Below, in pieces: positions 49,971-59,932 of a stretch of 64,000 nt of DNA (the first letter of the stretch is position 1; the number at the start of each line of letters is the position of its first letter). The notes beneath the pieces are model-generated. The model was given only the letters and a program-made list of their open reading frames with translations. It had not been told where the DNA came from and did no database searches. Location of the stretch: NCBI GenBank assembly GCA_947184155.2, contig CAMXCT020006179.1:150001-214000 (forward strand). Reading direction: 5' to 3'. The position numbers were made by a program, and so were the translations under genes. The stretch comes from Cladocopium goreaui. Lineage: Eukaryota; Sar; Dinophyceae; Suessiales; Symbiodiniaceae.

Positions 49971-50258
49971 GCAGGAACTATGCAGGAACTATGCAGGAAC
50001 TATGCAGGAACTATGCAGGAACTATACTATGCAGGAACTATGCAGGAACTATGCAGGAACTATGCAGGAACTATGCAGGAACTATGCAGGAACTATGCAG
50101 GAACTATGCAGGAACTATGCAGGAACTATGCAGGAACTATGCAGGAACTATGCAGGAACTATGCAGGAACTATGCAGGAACTATGCAGGAACTATGCAGG
50201 AACTATGCAGGAACTATGCAGGAACTATGCAGGAACTATGCAGGAACTAGGAACTATG
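49971..50258 (+). repeat. 11-bp tandem array (TGCAGGAACTA)
   Basis: About 25 head-to-tail copies of TGCAGGAACTA, almost all identical. One unit is broken (ACTATACTATGCAGG at about 50020). All three plus frames stay open, so the QELCRNYAGTM-type peptides are not evidence of a gene. Confidence 0.95.
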
Positions 50259-50259
50259 G

Positions 50260-51005
50260 CCAAAGTAAAAAAAAATCCTTAAAATGATTAAACTATAGCC
50301 AAGTTAGATTGAACTACAGCTGGTTCTGCTTGAAGGTTTTCAAATTCGATATGAATTATAGCTACGTTGAACTATAGGTCGTTCAATCTTCACTTTAGCT
50401 CTTTCAATCTTTACCAGAGATATTACAAACATAACCATACCAAAAAATTGCAGTTTTCATATTAATTACTTCTTTAAAGTGGGTTTCTTAAAAAAACTTG
50501 TAGACACACAAAACCCACAAATTCAGCAAGAAAAAATAAAAACTATTTAAAGTTAGACAATATAAAGCTATTGTAACTACAATATGTTAGAGTTAATAGT
50601 GTTTATATATAAGTATCAACAATAAAAAAATGCACAAACGCGATCCCAACTATATATACTGTAGTCCGTGTTTGAATTTGATATGGTTCATCTTGTGGCA
50701 AACTCAATTCATCATAAAGAAAGCAAACCAGAGAAAAGAAAACAATCTGCAGCACCTTTCGCACAGCTCAGAGGAAAAAACATGCCGCCCAAATCAGCCA
50801 ATTATTACGTTATTATTAAGCATGATCCGAAACAACTTTGAAACCAACACTGCAAAGCCTTTAAAAGTTATAAAAAATTATCAAGAGTTAAAAAAAATAT
50901 CGAAACTTACCAAAAACTTACAAATAAGTTATCCAAGTGAACATAACTTCTTTTCATAGTTTTGATAAGTCATGTTAACTTCCAACATAAATTATGTAAC
51001 TTCTT
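50260..51005. other. AT-rich noncoding spacer inside the large element
   Basis: No frame of protein-like composition. The only frame over 100 codons (about 50630-50959, plus) is Asn/Lys/Ile-rich and has no domain. Confidence 0.4.
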
Positions 51006-51010
51006 TATAT

Positions 51011-51720
51011 CTAGGCTAAGTCTGTAAAGTCTTCTATCTTAAAGCGTACAGTCTTCGTGGGCGCCGATTTCATTGGATCTGAGTTTCTTTTCCATGTGAA
51101 ATCGCCGAATGGAATTGCTGCCCTAAGTCTTGGGTAATTTCCCAAAGTCGTACTCGGCGATGAAAGAGAGGACTGTGAAGAGCTCGCCGAACATGTTGTG
51201 GGGTAGAGGACCAACGAAGTCTCCGCCACAGGGAAAAGGTTCCAAATTGTCGTGAGCTGGAAAATTTGGATCGGGCGATGAGCCCTTTCCGGCAGCTGAA
51301 AAATTGATAAATAAACGGAGTGTTCAGGCGAGGCTGCCACAGTTGAATTAAGGCTTGTTCCAAAGCCCAAAAGTTGGATTTGTTGGTGTGAATAGGCAAA
51401 ACCGACCACATCCAAAAATTGTCGTATTTGCACCAAAATCTCAACGCAACTTCGGCCAGAACAAATTTGTTTTGTTGGACTTGCAAAAACTTCCGGTATC
51501 GAGAATGTTCATGATCCAGTACAAACGACGAAGTCGAACCCAAGTAAAACTTTGGTTGGAAATTCGAAATGTGAGAGAATCGGACATAAACAGCATTAAC
51601 ATGTTTGAAACAGTTGAGGGATGATGCAAGATCGTCCCACGAAGTGCAATGAAAGACTCGCCGAAAAGGAGTGCCGTTGAGTAACGCTCGAAGCTTCGAA
51701 TTACTTCTTGGGTGTAGTAC
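51011..51720 (-). CDS. GIY-YIG-like endonuclease segment
   Basis: Read on the minus strand, about 51690 to 51290, one frame has CTSWDDLASSLNCFKHVNAV, then VYVRFSHISNFQPKFYLGST. This is a VY...YLG pair 11 residues apart, in place of GIY...YIG. Then HEHSRYRKFLQVQQNK supplies the conserved Arg, FWALEQALIQLWQPRLNTPF supplies a Glu and the Asn of the LN-P end. That is the full order of catalytic marks of the GIY-YIG fold. It continues toward 51011 as a basic tail in a different frame. The segment lies about 2.6 kb upstream of the reverse transcriptase on the same strand. GIY-YIG nucleases nick DNA to prime Penelope-like elements. The two domains are separated here by AT-rich and minisatellite sequence. 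Confidence 0.65.
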
Positions 51721-51906
51721 ACATTACATACTGACCCATCAGCACCGTTTGAATCATACGGAAAGCATGAAAAACTTCAACCGAAGGAGACATTACAGTG
51801 TCAACGATGTTAGCAAGGCCAACGGCAAAATACATGCATGGGCGACAGCAAGATCTGGCATAATTCGGGCTGCTTTTGAGTCCCGGCAAGTCAGGTGTTT
51901 GCCTAG

Positions 51907-52333
51907 TCAGGAGTTCATCAGCATCGAGACCGTCATGACCTTGAGGACAATCTCATCCGTCGAAGCGTTGTTTACACTGGCCCTCTGGATCGTTTTTGAT
52001 GATTCATCAGGTTGGCTGTTCCACCAGGTTGTAACCTTCTCCAACTCTTTCTCCCATGTCTCCATCTTGTAAGGGGGGAGTTTCAAATCTTTCGGCCATT
52101 TCTTGTACTGGGTTTCGGTCAGGGAAGTTGGTTGATTGTCAACCAGCAAGAGCACGTCCAATTGGCGTTGATAAAGTACCCGGAGATTCTGCCGCTGTTG
52201 AGGAAGTTTGGTTCGAGGATTTCACCTTGGCCAATTCAGCCTCCAGTTCAAGAATGCGTTGTTGGCTGGCTGTGTCCGCAACAGGTTGCGTGGGCAGCCA
52301 AGATTGCATCAGCTGAGCCACCTCCTTAGCCAT
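51907..52333 (-). CDS. Coiled-coil-like segment upstream of the nuclease
   Basis: MAKEVAQLMQSWLPTQPVAD, then SQQRILELEAELAKVKSSNQ (a leucine-spaced coiled coil), and TAAESPGTLSTPIG. A shift near 52150 leads to TSLTETQYKKWPKDLKLPPY, METWEKELEKVTTWWNSQPD and NNASTDEIVLKVMTVSMLM. Likely the N-terminal part of the nuclease polyprotein. Confidence 0.45.
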
Positions 52334-52644
52334 GCACTGGCTTGCTTCCTTTTGGGTGACGTTGTGACCTGAGCTCGAGATTTGTATGCTGCCAGCTTGT
52401 CCAAATCCACGTTCCGTGTGCGAAGCTGGGCCACCAATTCAGCGATGAAGACTGTAGTGCCGATGTTGTCGAATGGGAGTACGAAGGTTTCCCTTGCATA
52501 GGCAATACGACGAAGCCATGTGTTGTGAAGTCCTTGGTATAGGAGCTTCCATAGAGGGACTTGCAATGGATCCATGCCCTCGATGTCTTTGAAGCTGGCA
52601 AACTTGCTTTGACGGATGCGGGCAGGAAGATCCAAACCATTCAC
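52309..52644 (-). CDS. Element protein segment (DIEGMDPLQVPLWKLLYQG)
   Basis: A 111-codon frame: ARIRQSKFASFKDIEGMDPL, WKLLYQGLHNTWLRRIAYAR and FDNIGTTVFIAELVAQLRTR. Good mixed composition. It meets the coiled-coil segment with a one-base shift near 52320. Confidence 0.45.
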   Translation of the reverse strand: MNGLDLPARIRQSKFASFKDIEGMDPLQVPLWKLLYQGLHNTWLRRIAYARETFVLPFDNIGTTVFIAELVAQLRTRNVDLDKLAAYKSRAQVTTSPKRKQASAWLRRWLS

Positions 52645-53229
52645 CTTGTTGGAGTCGTGAAAGTCGACGTCGGGTTTCCAGGCATCGACCGGTGGGATCT
52701 CACAGGGGCGGCAGGTGTACCCATGTCGAATTGGAGAAATGCCAGGTGGTGTGGGAATTGATGGTGGTGACTTCTGTGTAGTCGCATAGCAGCGCTGAGG
52801 GGTGGACGGGTTGAAGTCAGGTGGTCCAGTTGGGAGAGCAGGTGGCGTCGGTGGAAAGGATGTATTTGGCGATGATGTTGTGCATGAGGGTCGCGGAGGT
52901 GAGAATCATGTCGGGGGTTGAGGTGGAGGTGGGGGGAGCCCGGAATTGTGCCACATCGGTCGGGAGGCTGCCATAGCATAGTGCATAGGTCCTTGGAATG
53001 TTGGGGCCAGTTGATGCCAATCATGATGTGGACGTCGAGGAGTGCGGGAACGATCTGGTTGCGATGCTGGAATCGACTGCGAAGCCTGAGTAAATGGCGA
53101 GATCAGGTCTTGGGACGCCATGACACCGAAGGTCGGAGCATACACAGTAGTACGATAAAGCCAGCTTGAAGTGGACAAAATACATGGATAGGGTCCAAAG
53201 TTACGCAAAATGCGTTGCTGAAATAACAA
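52641..53229 (-). CDS. Pro/Ser/His-rich N-terminal segment (MASQDLISPFTQ)
   Basis: An ATG near 53120 starts MASQDLISPFTQASQSIPAS, then HHDWHQLAPTFQGPMHYAMA and a Pro run. Another frame from 53020 (PNIPRTYALCYGSLPTDVAQ, TLMHNIIAKYILSTDATC) is more globular, so a shift near 52990 is likely. Probable start of the polyprotein that leads to the nuclease. Confidence 0.4.
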
Positions 53230-53269
53230 GCTTGCATGTGGGGTACTACTATGGTGCTCCAGAAAGTTA

Positions 53270-53900
53270 GTAACTCGATTATAACCTAGGGTTATATCCC
53301 AATTACTATGTCATAACTTCTTAGCTAACTTTTTGTAACTTTTTTTTGCTATTAAAAAAAGTGTCTTTAAAAGTGATCAAATCTTGATCTTTTTGATGAT
53401 TTTGAGTGTTTGCTGTTTGAAGCGTTTTCAACTGCTCAAAAAAAATGCCAAATGAAGCGGTTTTCAAACCGCTAAAAGCTGTTTTTGTTGGAACAGCCGT
53501 TTTCAGCATGTCAAACACTATAATTAACGTGTTAAAACCCAAACTGTGAATGAAGATGTGTTCATGTCCACTAGAGAGGATGTATTGCTTGAAGAAGTGT
53601 CCAGGTGATCACTTTACCTTGGCTAAATGCTGCAGTGTCCCTTTGACAAAACTCAATTTTTGCAGGATATCCTAGATGTCTTCAACGTAATTACAATATA
53701 CATCAACATACCCATACCTGCCAGCAAATGCATGCAGTATTCAAAACAGAAATGCAGCATACCCCTCTTCATAAGTGCAATCTTCCTTTGGAGCAACGCA
53801 GTGTGTTTTTGCAGAACAATATCCCTATGAAATATCAAATGTTCCTTTAAAAGATACACCATGCCCTTTGGAGGAGTACAGTGTGCATTTAACAAAATTT
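53270..53900. other. Noncoding stretch with CCTTTGAAAGG-type words
   Basis: Degenerate repeats of about 25-30 bp built on CCTTTGRARRAGYRCARTRT continue to about 54310. No gene. Confidence 0.5.
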
Positions 53901-54080
53901 CCTTTGAAAGGGGTCCTCAAGGTGAAAGGGGTCCTGGCCTAGAAGCCTCCAAGATTAATTTCGACCGAGTTTTTGCCTTTGTATGAAAAACTCGGTCGAA
54001 ATTAATCTTGGGGGCTTCGCGCGCATAAGGAACATTCTTGGCCAGGACCTCTTTCACCTTGGGGGCCCCTTTCAAAGGAA
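53901..54080. repeat. Long foldback (hairpin) element, about 180 bp
   Basis: Outer arms CCTTTGAAAGGGGTCCTCAA and its partner CCCCCTTTCAAAGG-type end; inner arms GATTAATTTCGACCGAGTTT and AAACTCGGTCGAAATTAATC with an 11-base loop (53975-53985). The two arms pair over about 75 bases with a few mismatches. Confidence 0.8.
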
Positions 54081-54339
54081 ATCTTGTTATTTCCACATGT
54101 CTAACCTTCCTTTCAAAGGAGCAGTATCCCTTTAAGAAAAGCCAATATTGCTGCACAATATGCAGTATTTTTGACATAGAGCACCCCTTTCAAGAGCGCA
54201 ATATGTTTTGAAATGTGAGATTCTTTCAGAATGTTTTTTCGCTCCTTACAACAGAGCATTGTCCTTTATGGCAACACAATCTTCCTTTGAAAAAGCAGCA
54301 TTCGCGGAAACCAGGATTACTTTTCATTGATATATGTAT

Positions 54340-54735
54340 CTAATCTACTCTAATCTAATCCAATTCAATCCAATCCAATCCAACCCAATCCAGATATATC
54401 TCATCTATATAATCCAATCCAATCCAATCAAACCCAAACAAATCCAGTCCAATCCACTCCAGTCCAATCCAATCCAACAACCCCATCCAATCCAATCCAA
54501 TCCAACCTAATCTAATCTAACCTAAGCTAATCTAATCCAATCTAATCTAATCTAATCTAATTCCAATCCAATCTAATTCCAATCCAACCCAATCCAATCC
54601 AATCTAATGTAATCTAGTCTAATCTAATTCCAATCCAATCCAATCCAACCCAATCTAATCTAATCTAATTCCAATCCAATCCAATCCAACCCAATCTAAT
54701 ATCTAATCTAATCTAATTCCAATCCAATCCAATCT
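54340..54735 (+). repeat. Degenerate AATCC/AATCT array, left part
   Basis: Runs of CCAATCCAATC and TAATCTAATC mixed. A stretch of about 250 bp (CCATCCAATCC ... GTAATCTAGTC) reappears almost unchanged at 55060-55300. Confidence 0.9.
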
Positions 54736-54739
54736 TATT

Positions 54740-55004
54740 GAAGTGCTGTAAAGGCCTCTGTGGTATATGGGTGGGATATATTGAGATATACTAGGGGAAA
54801 CAGGGGTTTACTTGGGGATACTGACTACGGTATACTAGGGTATAATACCGTATACCATGGTATACTGACCGTATACCATGGTATACTGACCGTAAACAAT
54901 GGTATACTGGTGGTATACTGGTGGTGTGGTATACTGGTGGTATACTGGTGGTATACTGGTGGCAAACTGGTGGCAAACTGGTGGTATACTGGTACACTCC
55001 CCAA
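54740..55004 (+). repeat. Spacer between arrays with GGTATACTGGT repeats
   Basis: Starts CTGTAAAGGCCTCTGTGGTA, then ATATATTGAGATATACTAGG, and ends in many GGTATACTGGT units (54900-54990). A second copy of its first part starts at about 55410. Confidence 0.85.
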
Positions 55005-55400
55005 TCCAATCTAATCTAATCTGATCCAATCCAATCCAATCCAACCCAATCCAATCCAACAACCCCATCCAATCCAATCCAATCCAACCTAATCTAATCT
55101 AACCTAAACTAATCTAATCCAATCTAATCTAATCTAATCTAATTCCAATCCAATCTAATTCCAATCCAACCCAATCCAATCCAATCTAATCTAATGTAAT
55201 CTAGTCTAATCTAATTCCAATCCAATCCAATCCAACCCAATCTAATCTAATCTAATCTAATTCCAATCCAATCCAATCCAGTCAAATCCAATCTAATCTA
55301 ATCTAATCCAGTCCAATCCAACCCAACCCAATCCAATCCAAGCCAAGCCAATCCAATCTATCTAATCTAATCCAATCTAATCTAATCCAATCCCTCAGTC
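55005..55400 (+). repeat. Degenerate AATCC/AATCT array, right part
   Basis: Duplicate of the left array, with longer CCAATCC runs. Together with 54340-54735 it forms a segmental duplication. Confidence 0.9.
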
Positions 55401-55438
55401 CCTCACTCAAGCCTGTAAAGACCTCTGTGGTATATGGG

Positions 55439-55521
55439 GACGTGTCAAAATGAGGCGCGCCCTTTTTGACCCCCAAAACGCTACTTTAAAAAAAGGGCTC
55501 GCCTCATTTTGAGACATTCCC
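55439..55521 (+). mobile_element. 83-bp foldback miniature element with target duplication
   Basis: Ends pair as GTCAAAATGAGGCGCGCCC and GGGCTCGCCTCATTTTGAGA. It is flanked by the same 7 bases, ATATGGG, at 55432-55438 and 55522-55528. The duplicated copy of this region at 54760-54780 has one ATATGGG and no insert, an empty site. It encodes nothing and would need a transposase in trans. Confidence 0.85.
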
Positions 55522-55599
55522 ATATGGGTGGGATATATTGGGATGTACTAGGGAAACTGGGGTTTATAGTCAGCAATGTCAATATCAAAAAAACGTACT

Positions 55600-56550
55600 C
55601 ATTGGCTGCCTTTGTTTTTTCATAGTCTTCTGGCATGTTTTCAAAAATAAGTCAAAAACAAAATTGTTTGATCCATGCCCCAAGCCCCTAACCTTCCCCC
55701 AAGGATACCTGTTTTTCCTTGGTTTTTACATGGTTTCTAATGGAACCAGAGACGTAAAGCAAGCAGAAACAACGACAAACAAATTTGCAATGCCTAAGGG
55801 GGGAAAAGTGGCAAATAGTTAGATCCTGCCACTTTTTTTGCCAGTCCCTCAAAAGAAACAACGAACCAAGAAAGCAAAACACCAAGAAACCCCCCCAAAA
55901 AAAACAAGATTGCACACCCCAAGGGGAGGGGGTCAGATGCAGTTTGTTGGGTCTTGTGTTTTTTCTTGCTTTTTTGTTTTTTGGTTTCTTTTTTTGTCTT
56001 TGTAAAAAAAAGAAACTGCAAAGGTGAGATTGCAAAGAGCAAACTAACCCATTGCAGGTGCATAAAGCACCTAAAAAGGCGCGCTCCCACAGTGGCCTGT
56101 TCTGTTTAAAAACCAGTTGCACATTCCCTCAGCCATAGAAGCGGTGAAAACCGCGCATTTTTCAAAAAAAACAACTTCGAAGCGGCTCAACCGCTATAAT
56201 TAGAAAAAATATTGTTTTCGATACAATAAAAACAAGTGTTTTTCTATTTTGCTAAATTATAAAAATGTGACAAAATAGTTGATATTTGCTTCATTTCATA
56301 ATTTTCATAACTTTTTGTATAACTAAAGTTATAACCAGTTACTAACTTTTTGGGGCACCATAGTAGGCTTAGCCCCAGCCATTGCTGTCAACAAATTGAT
56401 GCATCGGATCAAACCCAAAATCAAGAACGAGAAAACGACCTAGAAATGTCAGCAAAAATAGCATCTGCAGGTCAATTTTGACGGAAGAGGTGACGCTGAG
56501 TGTTTGTGCCTGACGGGAGAAGCATTGTTACTCCAAAATAGGCCGTTCGG
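55600..56550. other. Noncoding stretch; no convincing gene
   Basis: T- and A-rich runs, with a Phe/Leu/Lys-rich artefact frame around 55.7-56.1 kb on both strands. Near 56300 the AACTTTTTG-type words return. Confidence 0.4.
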
Positions 56551-56562
56551 TGTCATCCGGGT

Positions 56563-57684
56563 TCAAAAGTGCAAGTCCTGGATGTAGTGGTCACCAAGAT
56601 GTGCGTTCTGCATCACGGTTTGAGGGGTGGTGTCTCGAGGATCCTTCACGATGATAATCCCGGGAGCGTCCCTCACGGTAGGTAGATGAATGATCACGGC
56701 GATCACGGGCATTTCTGTTCCAGGAAGAGTAGGATTCCCGATGGTAGCCCGGTGGTGAGGTTCAGAGGTGCCTGGATGAGAACTGCGATCATCGGGTACT
56801 CGGGCTCGATGGTGGGTTGCCGTGTTTGGAGTGGGAGCTGTGTCAATAGTGGTAGCCTCAGTGTTTGGTGGAGGAGTCGTATTGGATGTTGAAGGTTCAG
56901 GAGGATCGCCGGCAACTGAAGACGTAGAGCCACAGTTGGGAATAGGAGCCTTGGTGATCAGCTGCGGGAAGACCTGGTGGGTGGATGCCATGTAGGAGAC
57001 CGATGCGCACTTGGAGTTCATGGCCGTTGCGCCATCTTTGCCCTTAGCAATGCCTTGGAAAGCACAGAGACGTTGGATTTGGTCGTTTCCTCCCGATTGG
57101 GCCTTGATCAGTTTTGGGCACCTGCACGTTGCCAGGATCCCCGAAGGGTTTTGTCCCTTGCCAATCTTGTAGAGGTTGGATGTGCAGACCCTGATCGGCC
57201 AGAGCTTCAAGTCATCCGGGTCTGTAATCTCGCAAGAGTATCCGAAGAACCCGTAACATGGGTCGTTCTTTGTCCAGCTGGCTGGTCGGACACAATTTTC
57301 CGTCAATATTTTGGCAACTGATTCCCAGCTGGTTTTGTGATAGCTGACGTAGGTCCCGGCGAACTCTCCTTTGTAGGTGTCCTTCGGAGGGAGGCCCGTG
57401 GGAACCGTGATGGTCAGCAAGCATTCCGGTTCGACGAAGTCACCCCGAGTCCTCTTTGCTAAGTTGACGTCCAATAGCCTTGCCTGGGCAAAACATTGTG
57501 CAATATTGGTCACTGTGGCACGGCTTGCTTTGATGTAAACGGTTTCATTTGCTTTCGTGAGGTAGGGCTTCGCCAGTTGGGTGAACATTTCATCGATGAA
57601 GTTGTTGAATAATAAGCGTGTATATAGGATGGTCCAGTGTTGTTTGGAGTTGAACGGAATGAGAGGGATCCAATTCAGCAACAC
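56563..57684 (-). CDS. Unrecognised 373-residue element protein
   Basis: The longest intact frame in the large element. N-terminal half: LLNWIPLIPFNSKQHWTILY, LLFNNFIDEMFTQLAKPYLT, ECLLTITVPTGLPPKDTYKG, DPCYGFFGYSCEITDPDDLK, PIRVCTSNLYKIGKGQNPSG and RCPKLIKAQSGGNDQIQRLC. It is Cys-containing (about nine Cys) and balanced, so a folded domain. The C-terminal third is Pro/Thr-rich and disordered. It lies upstream of the nuclease in reading order. Frame intact, in contrast to the reverse transcriptase. No family found. Confidence 0.5.
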   Translation of the reverse strand: MLLNWIPLIPFNSKQHWTILYTRLLFNNFIDEMFTQLAKPYLTKANETVYIKASRATVTNIAQCFAQARLLDVNLAKRTRGDFVEPECLLTITVPTGLPPKDTYKGEFAGTYVSYHKTSWESVAKILTENCVRPASWTKNDPCYGFFGYSCEITDPDDLKLWPIRVCTSNLYKIGKGQNPSGILATCRCPKLIKAQSGGNDQIQRLCAFQGIAKGKDGATAMNSKCASVSYMASTHQVFPQLITKAPIPNCGSTSSVAGDPPEPSTSNTTPPPNTEATTIDTAPTPNTATHHRARVPDDRSSHPGTSEPHHRATIGNPTLPGTEMPVIAVIIHLPTVRDAPGIIIVKDPRDTTPQTVMQNAHLGDHYIQDLHF

Positions 57685-57886
57685 AAAGGACCCTCTCGGG
57701 ATCTGCCGCAGCTGCTTTCATCTCTTCCACATCAATGTCGTTGGGATCATAATTGCAATAGTAAAATGTTGTTCTTGGTCAGAGTCGTCGGAGTCTCCGT
57801 TGGCGATTCTGTAGTTCACAGCATCCACAGGCCCAGATGGAGGTGTCGGTGGAGGAGGACCAGGAGGAGATCGAGGTCGGCGAACA

Positions 57887-58441
57887 TCAGGCTGGGATAG
57901 GCTGGGTGTCTTCCCAGTTTCCCCAGGATTCGTCAGCATCAGGGGTAGGAATAAATGAAGGGTTCAGTTGTCGAGATGCCGGTGTCAAGACAATGGGATT
58001 GCGGGAAGGTGTTCGACTGCGACGAGGAGGATCCGGAGTTCGATGACGGCGAGGAGGACCTGTACAACGAGGAGGAGATCGGCGACGGTGTGGTGAAGGT
58101 GTTCGGCGACTTTTGGGGTTTTGTGTAGTAGAGCGTTGTCGTGGTAGAGGAGATCGAGGACGTGTTTGTCGGCGATGTGGAGAAGGACGTTGTGGGCGAT
58201 GAGGTACACGTCGGCGAGATGGAGATCGGCGAGGGCGATGCGCAGAGGTCCCAGTCATTGGTGATTTGGATGAAATTCGAATCGGTGGTGCCGTTTTGCT
58301 TGTAGTGGTGGTAGAAGCTGGAGCTTGCGGTTCGGTGGGTCTTGCTTTGGCGGCTGGAGCTGAAGTGGTCGGTGATGGAGAGGTACGGTGGTAGTGGGAG
58401 GAACTTGGCGAAGTTGCTGTTGCTGTTGCTGTTTCTGTTGG

Positions 58442-58472
<31 letters not shown>

Positions 58473-58955
58473 AATGTCGTCGTCGTCGTCGTCGTCGTCG
58501 TCGTTGTGAGATTTGATGGTGATCTGTTGTTGTTGTTGTTGTCGTCGTTGTGGTCGTCGTCGTCGTCGTCGTTGGAGACGTTGAGATTCGATGGTGATCT
58601 GTTTCTGTTGTTGTTGTTGTTGTTGTTGTTGAATGAGGCGAACAGATTCAGCAAGTTCCTTGGCAGTGGTTCCCAAGGCTGTGAGTTCGTGTTGAGAAGC
58701 AGTTGTTGGAGTTGGAGGATGTGTAGCCGTAGGAGGTGGAGCCGTTGGTGGGTGAGCAGGACGGCGAGGTTTTTCTGAACGTTTTTCCATGCGAACCTTC
58801 GGTGCGGCTTTCACGGCCGTGTGTTTGGGTGCGGCTGGAGATGGTGTCGGTGCCTGTAGAGGAGTGGCAAGGACAGGTTGAGGTGGTAACAGGTAGCATG
58901 AGAATGAGGAACTGGACAATGTGCGGACGGCCCAGGGGATGGTATAGTTTGGCAT
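57887..58955 (-). CDS. Pro/Ser/Thr-rich protein with Asn/Gln runs
   Basis: Two overlapping frames are open. The one from 58955 starts MPNYTIPWAVRTLSSSSFSC then TAVKAAPKVRMEKRSEKPRR and ends in Ser/Thr-rich runs with long Asn and Gln tracts. The tracts arise from GTTGTT and GTCGTC triplets (58430-58650), so much of this may be microsatellite read as protein. Confidence 0.3.
58430..58650 (+). repeat. GTT / GTC triplet microsatellite
   Basis: Perfect GTTGTTGTT and CGTCGTCGT runs with short interruptions. Confidence 0.9.
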
Positions 58956-58969
58956 GGAACAGAAACCGA

Positions 58970-59443
58970 AGGTCCAGCGTGGGCGGCAAAAGTTGGCATT
59001 CCAGTGGGAAAAGGAGGTTCTTCGAAGCGGTTGGTCGCTGGCATCGTTGGAGGAAGTTGATGTGAAAGTGTTGAAAAAACTTGGTTTGGATTGGTAGTGT
59101 GATTGGGAATGTTGGTGGTGTAGGTGAACAAGTCGCGGTCGAAACGGGAGTCAAAGTAGACCATGATGACTGGTCCGGAGGTCCTGGTGTCAACGTCGGG
59201 TATGCGGGCGAGGGAAATTGATAGTGTGGTTGGTCATGTTGGTGTCCGGGATGGTGATGCACTGTAGGTGGAGTGGATGTCGGTGGAGGAGATGTCCAAG
59301 GCATGGCAGGGTGTATCGTTGACGAGTGCTGTGGGTGGCCAAGTCGGTGCCGTAGGCGGTGAACTCGAAGAAGGTGGCCATGAGGTCGAAGAACGAGTCC
59401 ACGGAAACATTGCTCGAAATTTAGTAAAATACGGTGAGAACAA
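58970..59443 (-). CDS. Upstream element frame, Pro/Thr-rich
   Basis: A frame starting MPWTSPPPTSTPPTVHHHPG runs on as PTPPTFPITLPIQTKFFQHF and HINFLQRCQRPTASKNLLFP. Other frames overlap: 59164-58811 (MVYFDSRFDRDLFTYTTNIP) and 59402-59190 (MDSFFDLMATFFEFTAYGTD). Which of the three is real cannot be told by eye. Confidence 0.25.
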
Positions 59444-59449
59444 TCAAAT

Positions 59450-59930
59450 CCAGGACTCAGCTCCTTTAAACCTAGAGGTCGTGCGTTGTTCCCTTGCTGG
59501 GACGGTAGTCAGGTCAGCCACGAGGGCATATAACAGCTGTTCAAGTTCCACCGAATTAGATGCACAATATGTTCAACCTCACCAGAAAACCATCAAAAGG
59601 AAAAAGACCACACCTGAAAAGCATGTGCCTGCCTTTGTTGTTGTGACAGTTTGTCAAAAGCTGAAGCTGCAGTAAAAAACGGAGTTTCTGATTGTTCAGC
59701 ACGGCTTCACAGTCGAAGAAGTGCAGTAACCAGGATTCCCTGGGAATTGCGGAATGGCGGGACGGGACAAAATGGTGCAAAACCGAAAGGCCAACTGTTT
59801 CGCTTTACTTAGATGAATTAACAAATTAAAGTGTGTAAATTCGGAAGTCAAGTCTGTCCGCAGTCACCCACAAAGGGGTTGCCTCCAGTGGTCCTATGGC
59901 ACCTTGTTGGAGTCACCATAGGTATTACAC
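59450..59930. other. Noncoding stretch before right direct repeat
   Basis: On the minus strand, 3' of the right terminal repeat, the first bases read TAGTGTAATACCTATGGTGA. No open frame with protein-like composition. Confidence 0.4.
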
Positions 59931-59932
59931 TA

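Noticed and set aside
49922..50287. Protein of QELCRNYAGTM repeats
   Set aside because: An 11-bp array gives the same peptide in all three frames.
54340..55400. Telomeric repeat
   Set aside because: Units are AATCC/AATCT, not the TTTAGGG type known in dinoflagellates, and they are strongly degenerate.
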